From contig CALFXA010000282.1 of assembly GCA_937928015.1 (NCBI GenBank), forward strand, positions 1 through 10,453: 10,453 nt of DNA, given 5' to 3'. Position 1 is the first letter of the stretch; every line of letters starts with the position of its first letter. The DNA is from an uncultured Anaerolineales bacterium (lineage in GTDB: Bacteria > Chloroflexota > Anaerolineae > Anaerolineales > Villigracilaceae). The translations under genes and the position numbers were made by a program. Under the pieces are notes generated by a model, which made no database searches, was not told the origin of the DNA, and saw only the letters and a list, made by a program, of their open reading frames with translations. Positions 1-10,453 of the stretch are shown in pieces.

Positions 1-1663
<1,663 letters not shown>

Positions 1664-1694
1664 AAGGTTTATTGGGTTGGTTGTCTAAAAGAGG

Positions 1695-1713
1695 GAACAG
1701 TTGTTCTATTCTA
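1695..1713 (-). promoter_or_regulatory. Putative uvrB promoter -10 with LexA (SOS) box
   Basis: Read on the minus strand, TAGAAT (1713-1708) is followed directly by GAAC-AACT-GTTC (1706-1695), a perfect GAAC-N4-GTTC palindrome like the Gram-positive LexA/DinR operator. It sits about 31 nt before the uvrB start, where a bound repressor would cover the transcription start. uvrB is a classic SOS gene in several phyla, so position and gene identity agree. No good -35 hexamer is seen 17 nt upstream. The LexA motif of this particular lineage is unknown to me, so repressor identity is inference. Confidence 0.5.
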
Positions 1714-1805
1714 CCCGAAAGGCAGGGAAAAGGCTAGCGTGATCCCGCGCTGAATGAGTTGAAGGGACCATTGATCACCGTGGAGGAATGCCAAAAACAA
1801 TGGAC

Positions 1806-1845
1806 AAAAAGCGGTTCGGATGTTGGCACATCCGAACCGCTTTTT
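1806..1845 (-). terminator. Strong intrinsic terminator after the TIR-like gene
   Basis: A perfect 18-bp inverted repeat (1806-1823 with 1828-1845) with a 4-nt loop TGGC. The core is AGCGGTTCGGATG, flanked by A5 on the left and T5 on the right, so it can work in both directions. It lies about 80 nt past the stop of the minus-strand TIR-like gene and ahead of the uvrB promoter. It should stop TIR-like transcripts from entering uvrB. Confidence 0.88.
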
Positions 1846-1926
1846 ATTATCTTTTTCCTACTTATCCCTTGACGCTGCTGTTAATCGGTGGTGGCATTTT
1901 ATTTAACATCTTCATTTTTATAGCAA

Positions 1927-2718
1927 CTATAGGACCTTATTCATGTCAACATTGTAGCCAGACCTTCGTAATTCTCTAGCGATTTCGATATGCCAAGCGT
2001 TTGTACTATCCATTGTTATGTATACAATCCCTGAAACATCGGTTGGCGTTTCTATATCTCCCCGAACTAAAGCACAAACATTACTTCTTCCTATTTTCGC
2101 TATTAAATATCCGTGTTCAAAAACCACATTTTGTCGGGCTCTTGGTTTTAATTCTGGAGAGGCTGTTTTCTCCCCCCCAATATCGCAGGGTGTGTATAAA
2201 ATTATACCGAATCCTACATTTGAATATTCTTCGATTTTTTCGATAATTGTACTGCCAGAGCTTGCTTGCTCATGCAGAATAATTGGTTCAAATCCTAATT
2301 TTTCGATGTATCTTGCAACTTTAAATTTTGCCTCTTCATCATGTCCGTGAACAATAAATATCTGAGTTAAGTTTTTTGAGTTTTTTTTGCTTGAAACATT
2401 TTTTATCGTCTCAGAATTTTTAGGGATGATTCTAAGACATGCTGACAAAGCTGAAATAATTATATTTCTTTGTTCGTCAAAAGTATCTTGAAGCCAGCCG
2501 TCTAGCTTATCTCTACTAAAGCGTGAAAAAACTTTCCACGGAACACTTTCCTCACCGTATGTTGAAATGATGAAATCTTCACACTCAGCAATCCAAGCCT
2601 GCATTTCAACACTGGCTCTAGAATAAGTCCCATGTTCAACAGAGTAACAGTTATTTCTGAAAGTGTAGTTATCTGCTTCTTTTATCAACTGGGTTATTTT
2701 TTCGATATATTCCATCAC
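1927..2718 (-). CDS. TIR-like nucleotide-binding (CAP12/Pycsar-effector type) protein
   Basis: 263 residues in two parts. Residues 1-105 form an unrecognised, probably helical domain (MMEYIEKITQLIKEADN...). Residues 118-263 match the TIR-like family found as the effector of some CBASS and Pycsar anti-phage systems (Pfam PF10137 type). Landmarks are FIVHGHDEEAKFKVARYIEK (121-140), ILHEQ (147-151), TIIEKIEEYS (157-166), ILYTPCD (173-179) and RARQNVVFEHGYLIAKIGR (193-211). E201 in the last block is the likely catalytic glutamate by analogy with TIR NADases; NAD+ cleavage is inference. No cyclic-nucleotide synthase or STING domain is adjacent, so the N-terminal domain may be the sensor. The start is GTG 2718 or the overlapping next codon ATG 2715, with AAAAAGG 8-11 nt upstream. 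The gene is far more AT-rich than its neighbours and has its own promoter and terminator, suggesting horizontal acquisition. Confidence 0.85.
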   Translation of the reverse strand: MMEYIEKITQLIKEADNYTFRNNCYSVEHGTYSRASVEMQAWIAECEDFIISTYGEESVPWKVFSRFSRDKLDGWLQDTFDEQRNIIISALSACLRIIPKNSETIKNVSSKKNSKNLTQIFIVHGHDEEAKFKVARYIEKLGFEPIILHEQASSGSTIIEKIEEYSNVGFGIILYTPCDIGGEKTASPELKPRARQNVVFEHGYLIAKIGRSNVCALVRGDIETPTDVSGIVYITMDSTNAWHIEIARELRRSGYNVDMNKVL

Positions 2719-2744
2719 TGAATATGCCTTTTTGTTTCAGCCAT
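2715..2744 (-). other. Possible 9-codon upstream ORF overlapping the TIR-like start
   Basis: On the minus strand an ATG at 2744-2742 opens a short frame, MAETKRHIQ, whose TGA (2717-2715) overlaps the TIR-like ATG (2715-2713) by one base. Such a TGATG overlap can couple translation. No clear Shine-Dalgarno precedes this ATG, and the reading frame is short enough to be chance. It would be meaningful only if conserved in homologous loci. Confidence 0.2.
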
Positions 2745-2872
2745 TCAACTAGGGTTTAGACGGCGAATTCCGTATCACTACCTATAGACTGCGCTTTCCA
2801 CTTACATCGTCCCCAGTAGGGGAACCGCCTAATTCATGTGAGACAGTAGGCGGCCGTAGATTGAGAACGAAT
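2719..2872 (-). promoter_or_regulatory. Long leader with hairpins, upstream of the TIR-like gene
   Basis: If transcription starts about 7 nt after the -10 box, the mRNA has an untranslated leader of about 155 nt. It holds two neighbouring inverted repeats: CCGCCTA (2825-2831) with TAGGCGG (2847-2853), a 7-bp stem with a 15-nt loop; and TCCCC (2810-2814) with GGGGA (2819-2823), a 5-bp stem with a 4-nt loop. The heptamer CAGTAGG occurs in both (2814-2820 and 2844-2850), which also allows alternative pairings. Neither hairpin is followed by a U-run, so they are not simple terminators. I recognise no known riboswitch. Confidence 0.4.
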
Positions 2873-2878
2873 AAGTAA

Positions 2879-2907
2879 ATTATATGTACTCTGTGAAAAC
2901 AGGTCAA
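2879..2907 (-). promoter_or_regulatory. Sigma70-type promoter of the TIR-like gene
   Basis: On the minus strand: TTGACC (2907-2902), a 17-nt spacer (2901-2885) and TATAAT (2884-2879). This is 5/6 plus 6/6 match to consensus with optimal spacing, pointing to the TIR-like gene. It is the best promoter in the window and suggests steady expression, as expected for a sentinel protein. Confidence 0.72.
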
Positions 2908-2967
2908 CTTGAAAACATTCCAAATTTATATCACCCTACCCGCACCGGGCCACACAATGGGCAAGAG

Positions 2968-2973
2968 TATAAT
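2968..2973 (+). promoter_or_regulatory. -10 box of the membrane glycosyltransferase gene (leaderless transcript likely)
   Basis: A perfect TATAAT ends 8 nt before the ATG at 2982. A start site 6-8 nt downstream would fall on or next to the ATG, giving a leaderless mRNA. This agrees with the lack of any Shine-Dalgarno before this ATG. No -35 consensus is present at 17-18 nt spacing. Confidence 0.5.
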
Positions 2974-2981
2974 TCAACCCG

Positions 2982-4979
2982 ATGACCAAGTTCAAAGCCT
3001 TCCTGCAAGCCAACCACGCGCCGCTGGCCCTGCTCAGCACCTGCCTGGTCGCCTTCGGATTGCTCAGTCCGTCGCTGGGATTTTTCCAGGATGACTGGCA
3101 TTTTATTTTTTATGCCCAGCACGGGTTGAGCAAACTTTGGGAACTCTCGGCCTACGACAACCGACCGTTCGCGTCGTGGCCGTATATTGCAGGCTTCACC
3201 GTCTTCGGCTTTCATCCGCTGGCCTGGCAGATTGGCGTGCTGGCCCTGCGCTGGCTGGCGACCGTGGCCTTCTGGATGGTCTTCCGCAGCCTGTGGCCCA
3301 ACCATGCCAAGCTGGCTGTGGTACCTGCACTGCTGTTTGCGGTTTATCCACTCTACACGCTGCAACCGATGGCCGTGACCTACATTACGCACTGGGTCGC
3401 GTTCCTGCTCTATGCGCTTTCGCTCTGGCTGATGATCCTGGCCGTGCGCGACATCCAGCGACTGTGGCCGCTGCTGATCCTCTCCGTGCTGCTGGATGGA
3501 CTGCAACTCTTCACCATCGAATATTTCAACGGGATCGAATTGCTGCGTCCGCTCGTGTTGTGGATGGCGCTTTCCGCGCCACAAGCGGACCCCAGACCCC
3601 GACTCAAGTCCGCGGCCCTGGCCTGGCTCCCTTATCTCGGCGTGCTGGCCGCTTTCGTGCTCTGGCGCGGATTCATCTTCCAGTCCCCCGCCCAGGATAA
3701 CAACGCCCCGACCGTGCTGCGTGACCTGATCAGTTCGCCAATATCCACGCTGTTCTATCTCGTCACGGCGGGACTCAAAGACACGCTGCTCATTCAGGTC
3801 GGCGCGTGGAGCGAGACGCTGGCGCCCGACCTGGTGGACTTCTCGCCTGCGGGCTTGTTTGCTTTGCTCGTCAGCGCCTTGAGCTTCATCGGGTTTTACA
3901 CCTATCTCAAACGCCTCGACCTCGAAGAGGACGCGCCCGTCCGCCCGATGCTGCTGCTCGGCCTGCTGGGACTCATCCTCGGCCCCATCCCCGCCTGGGT
4001 GACCCGCCAGCCGCTGTACGATACCAATCCGCTATGGAACAGTCGCCTCGGCATGGCAGCCATGTTCGGCGCGGCGCTGATCATCGTCGCCGCCGTCGAG
4101 TGGCTGGCGCGAACCAAGACCCAGCGGGTGGTCATCTATAGTTTGTTGCTGGCATTATCGGTTGGATACCTGATCCGCTCGGAGAATAATTATCGCCACG
4201 CCTGGGAATCGCAGGTGGATTTCCTCAATCAACTGGCGTGGCGCGCGCCGTCCATCGAGGCAGGCACGGCCTTCGTCTCGGAAGGCGAGATTCTCTCCTA
4301 CATGGGCGATTACCCAACGGGCTTCGCCGTCAACATGGTCTACAACCAGCCCAAAGATTCGACCCAGGCCGTGACGTGGTTCTTCCCAACCTATGGGGAT
4401 GATCCCGTGGCGGAAAAGTTGCTGATGGGCGGGACACTGCGCGAGGTCAAGTTCTCCACGCGCTTCGAAGGCGACGCGGCGAATAGCCTGGTGCTGTGGT
4501 ACGAGCCGACGGTCAGCGCGTGTTTGCATATCCTGACTCCCCTGGATGCAGAGTCGCGGCTGTACTCCGATTATCTGAAACAGCTTGCGCCCAAATCCGC
4601 GCTGGGACGGATCTCGCCAGAGTCGAACGTCAACGAGGAGTTTTTCGCGCAGGCCTTGAACACCCCGCAGACCTGGTGCTACTTCTTCGAGAAGGCCGAG
4701 TTAGCCGAGCAATTCGGCCAGACCGAGCAAGTGCTCAAGCTATGGAATACGGCACAGGAACAGGGCTTTCATCCCTCGCATGGCATGGAATATCTGCCCT
4801 TCATCCGCGCATATCTGGCCGTGGGCGATACTGACAAGGCGCAAGCCTTGACCGAATCCGCCAACCGTCTGACCAGTTCGCAGGCCATGCGGCAGACTCT
4901 TTGCCGTCCCTGGCTGGAGGCTGGGAAAACGGAATCAGGCCCGGGGTCCGAGGTGAAACAATTGTTGAAGTGTGAGTAA
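2982..4979 (+). CDS. Polytopic membrane protein, predicted GT-C-type glycosyltransferase
   Basis: 665 residues. About ten or more hydrophobic segments fill residues 14-400 (for example 14-34, 84-104, 135-157, 160-178, 213-230, 289-308, 321-340, 355-376, 382-399). A soluble region of about 260 residues follows. After the first segment comes FFQDDWHFIFYAQHG (34-48). An acidic pair in the first outside loop is the catalytic signature of GT-C enzymes, which transfer sugars from polyprenyl-phosphate donors at the membrane. This suggests a role in envelope glycan or glycoprotein synthesis, but acceptor and donor cannot be read from the sequence. The tail (about 560-650) is helical and TPR-like (FGQTEQVLKLWNTAQEQG; AYLAVGDTDKAQALTESANR). 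G+C is high, unlike the adjacent TIR-like gene. The ATG has no Shine-Dalgarno but lies 8 nt after a TATAAT. The exact family is uncertain; a non-enzymatic membrane protein remains possible. Confidence 0.75.
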   Translation: MTKFKAFLQANHAPLALLSTCLVAFGLLSPSLGFFQDDWHFIFYAQHGLSKLWELSAYDNRPFASWPYIAGFTVFGFHPLAWQIGVLALRWLATVAFWMVFRSLWPNHAKLAVVPALLFAVYPLYTLQPMAVTYITHWVAFLLYALSLWLMILAVRDIQRLWPLLILSVLLDGLQLFTIEYFNGIELLRPLVLWMALSAPQADPRPRLKSAALAWLPYLGVLAAFVLWRGFIFQSPAQDNNAPTVLRDLISSPISTLFYLVTAGLKDTLLIQVGAWSETLAPDLVDFSPAGLFALLVSALSFIGFYTYLKRLDLEEDAPVRPMLLLGLLGLILGPIPAWVTRQPLYDTNPLWNSRLGMAAMFGAALIIVAAVEWLARTKTQRVVIYSLLLALSVGYLIRSENNYRHAWESQVDFLNQLAWRAPSIEAGTAFVSEGEILSYMGDYPTGFAVNMVYNQPKDSTQAVTWFFPTYGDDPVAEKLLMGGTLREVKFSTRFEGDAANSLVLWYEPTVSACLHILTPLDAESRLYSDYLKQLAPKSALGRISPESNVNEEFFAQALNTPQTWCYFFEKAELAEQFGQTEQVLKLWNTAQEQGFHPSHGMEYLPFIRAYLAVGDTDKAQALTESANRLTSSQAMRQTLCRPWLEAGKTESGPGSEVKQLLKCE

Positions 4980-4980
4980 A

Positions 4981-5012
4981 AAAACAGGAGATGGATATCC
5001 ATCTCCTGTTTT
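4981..5012. terminator. Bidirectional palindromic terminator between convergent genes
   Basis: A perfect 32-nt palindrome (AAAACAGGAGATGGAT and its complement, centred at 4996/4997), with A- and T-tracts at its ends. It starts 1 nt past the stop of the membrane protein and ends 10 nt before the stop of the convergent lipoprotein, so it can end transcription from both sides. Confidence 0.88.
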
Positions 5013-5022
5013 CGTAATCCAT

Positions 5023-5991
5023 TTATTTCAACGGATAAGGCGGGAAACTTCCTTCGGGAGCATACCAATCTGCGGGGTCGATGTCGCCCATCGCTCCCCC
5101 TGCCGCCACGGGGACGGGGATCAGGCTATGGTCGGTGCAACTGACACTCAAGCCGCAGGGGACGGCCTGGGTGTAACCACCCACCACCCCCATCGGTTTC
5201 CCTAGCGGGTCCAACGCATAGGCCACGATGTAGTATTCGCCCTGCGGCAGGACCAGTTCATAACTATCCTGGCTGGGCGTGGTAAAGATGTAGTAGAAAT
5301 TGCCGTTCGGATAATACTGCGTACTGAAGGCCACGACCATGATGTCGGGGCGTCCCTCGGCGGGATAGGACAGATGACCTGTGATGCCGCCCTCGGGTTT
5401 GAGCGGCTTGGGGCCGTCGGGCGTGGGCGGGACCTGGCCCGGCATGGCGGGATAGGCCCCCGCGGGCGCGTTCCAGTCACCGAGATTGATACTCTGCGTA
5501 ATCTGATTGCCCTTCACCTCGACAGACACCAGCGTATGGTCACCTGTGTTGCCGCGCATCTCCTGCGTGAACCCGCCCGACAATCCAACGGGAAAAGAAC
5601 CGCCGCCCAAACTATACGCCACCACATGATAGGTGCCAGCGGGCAGGTTGTCGATCTGATAGTAGTTCTGGCCCAGCAGCGTGTCGACATAGGAAAACAG
5701 ATCGCTGGTGGTACTGAACGCCACCACGCGCATGGCGGGCAGGGCATCGGCAGGATAGTTGAGGGAGCCAGCGATCGAGCCCATCTGCCCATCGGACACG
5801 GGCTGAGCAGCCGCAATGGTCGGAGTGGACGGCGCGGGCGTGGTGGCGATGGCGGCCTGCACCGTCAGCGCCACGAAGGTCTGCTGGACGATATCGTCGA
5901 TGCCCTGAGTGGGTTGGGCAGGCGCAGCCACGTTGCAGGCGGACAACAACAGGGCAAACAATAAAAATCCGAAGGTCAATCTTTTTCTCAT
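5023..5991 (-). CDS. Secreted lipoprotein with two tandem beta-rich repeats
   Basis: 322 residues. The N-terminus MRKRLTFGFLLFALLLSAC is a lipoprotein signal peptide with lipobox LSAC, so C19 should be lipidated and the protein anchored outside the cytoplasmic membrane. A low-complexity Ala/Thr/Pro linker follows (45-65). Two homologous domains come next, about 71-184 and 201-320. Matching blocks are GSIAGSLNYPA / GGITGHLSYPA, MRVVAFST / IMVVAFST, LPAGTYHVVAYSL / LPQGEYYIVAYAL, GGFTQ / GGYTQ, DHTLVSV / DHSLIPV and DWNAPAGAYPAMP / DWYAPEGSFPPYP. The pattern resembles carboxypeptidase-regulatory-like beta-sandwich repeats. Only repeat 2 has cysteines (C279, C285), which could form a disulfide. 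No catalytic motif is visible and the function is unknown; binding or structural use of the envelope is a guess. The ATG at 5991 has an excellent GAGGAG 6 nt upstream. Confidence 0.85.
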   Translation of the reverse strand: MRKRLTFGFLLFALLLSACNVAAPAQPTQGIDDIVQQTFVALTVQAAIATTPAPSTPTIAAAQPVSDGQMGSIAGSLNYPADALPAMRVVAFSTTSDLFSYVDTLLGQNYYQIDNLPAGTYHVVAYSLGGGSFPVGLSGGFTQEMRGNTGDHTLVSVEVKGNQITQSINLGDWNAPAGAYPAMPGQVPPTPDGPKPLKPEGGITGHLSYPAEGRPDIMVVAFSTQYYPNGNFYYIFTTPSQDSYELVLPQGEYYIVAYALDPLGKPMGVVGGYTQAVPCGLSVSCTDHSLIPVPVAAGGAMGDIDPADWYAPEGSFPPYPLK

Positions 5992-6012
5992 TTCATTCTC
6001 CTCGATAAAACT

Positions 6013-6036
6013 TGCGGCGGATGTGCATCCGCCGCA
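6013..6036 (-). terminator. Hairpin upstream of the lipoprotein gene (terminator or leader hairpin)
   Basis: TGCGGCGGATG (6013-6023) pairs with CATCCGCCGCA (6026-6036), 10-11 bp with a tight loop. On the minus strand it is followed by AGTTTTATC, a weak U-tract, then the lipoprotein Shine-Dalgarno. It may end transcription of whatever lay upstream (see the fragment at 6073-6210) or act in the lipoprotein leader. On the plus strand no T-run follows. Confidence 0.5.
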
Positions 6037-6072
6037 GTCAAGTTCCGCGCATCTTAAGGGAAGTTCGCCGCG

Positions 6073-6210
6073 CTATCCATCACCCAATCGTCCCAACACG
6101 TCGAGCAGCTTGACCATCCAGGCCTCGTCCTTGTCGAAGGTGACCCAGTAGGCGGACTTTCCGCCGCGTACCCCGGGCATGAAGTCGACCAGGCGGCGCG
6201 GCTCGGACAA
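6073..6210 (-). pseudogene. Possible decayed 3' end of an unidentified gene
   Basis: This minus-strand frame ends at TAG (6075-6073) and reads LSEPRRLVDFMPGVRGGK then SAYWVTFDKDEAWMVKLLDV then LGRLGDG. Its composition looks protein-like (mixed charged and hydrophobic residues, Trp/Tyr). A hairpin with a weak U-tract lies just past its stop. It has no Shine-Dalgarno-supported start: a TTG at 6210 or an ATG at 6180 would give only 45 or 35 residues. Further upstream the frame runs into the promoter and coding sequence of the opposite-strand TIR-CHAT gene. I do not recognise the family. It may be a gene tail left after insertion of the TIR-CHAT gene, or chance. Confidence 0.28.
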
Positions 6211-6242
6211 AAGTCGTTGTCTGCCCAGGATGGGAGAAAGGC

Positions 6243-6248
6243 TATAAT
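6243..6248 (+). promoter_or_regulatory. -10 box of the TIR-CHAT-NB-ARC gene
   Basis: A perfect TATAAT 55 nt before the ATG at 6304. The nearest -35-like hexamer, TTGTCT (6217-6222), is 20 nt away, longer than optimal, so the promoter may be weak or activator-dependent. A start near 6255 would give a leader of about 50 nt with one hairpin and a good Shine-Dalgarno. Confidence 0.45.
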
Positions 6249-6264
6249 AGGCGCAGCGCGACGT

Positions 6265-10453
<4,189 letters not shown>

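Noticed and set aside
1712..1845. Minus-strand open frame between the terminator and uvrB (…HGDQWSLQLIQRG…)
   Set aside because: It has no credible start, begins inside the terminator and overlaps the uvrB promoter; similarity to anything is only an impression.
1788..1979. Plus-strand frame of 63 codons preceded by GGAGG
   Set aside because: Its Shine-Dalgarno is too close to the ATG, and it runs through the terminator hairpin and antisense into the TIR-like gene.
2894..2917. Direct repeat TGAAAACA (2894-2901 and 2910-2917) as target-site duplication of the island
   Set aside because: Both copies lie on the same side of the island, one inside the promoter spacer, so they do not flank an insertion.
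5374..5964. Plus-strand open frame of 196 codons
   Set aside because: Antisense to the lipoprotein, which has a signal peptide, an internal duplication and a good Shine-Dalgarno.

Overview
The window is chromosomal DNA from a GC-rich bacterium, most likely Chloroflexota (Anaerolineae-like). This rests on three things: the style of the CHAT/NB-ARC/TPR protein, the lipoprotein with an Ala/Thr/Pro/Gln-rich stretch after its lipobox, and the GT-C-type membrane protein. The assignment is inference; there is no rRNA or other marker here.

Layout. (1) 1-1663, minus: uvrB, a core DNA-repair gene whose C-terminus runs off the left edge. A LexA-like GAAC-N4-GTTC box lies in its promoter region. (2) About 1800-2910: an AT-rich island (roughly 27-37% G+C in sampled lines, against 65-70% in sampled lines of later genes). 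It carries one minus-strand gene for a TIR-like NADase-type protein of the kind seen in anti-phage systems. The gene has its own strong sigma70-type promoter, a leader of about 155 nt containing hairpins, and a strong intrinsic terminator. (3) 2982-4979, plus: a polytopic membrane protein resembling GT-C glycosyltransferases, apparently with a leaderless transcript. (4) 5023-5991, minus: a lipoprotein made of two copies of one domain, convergent with (3) across a shared palindromic terminator. (5) 5992-6303: an intergenic stretch with a hairpin, a possible decayed gene tail, and the promoter, hairpin and Shine-Dalgarno of the next gene. (6) 6304-10453 and beyond, plus: a very large gene reading TIR - CHAT protease - NB-ARC ATPase - TPR repeats, split by a single in-frame TAG at 8299-8301. 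The frame stays open on both sides, and the NB-ARC domain continues across the stop without a gap.

The most notable content is item 6. It looks like an NLR-like (STAND) immune protein with two potential effector modules, a TIR domain with a candidate catalytic Glu and a CHAT protease with an intact His/Cys dyad, ahead of a nucleotide-switch ATPase and a TPR sensor. Its TIR module has clearly lower G+C than the CHAT part, which suggests domain acquisition. A second, unrelated-looking TIR-like gene lies 3.6 kb away. Housekeeping genes around them (uvrB, the glycosyltransferase, the lipoprotein) give no sign of a larger defence island, so each immune-type gene may act alone.
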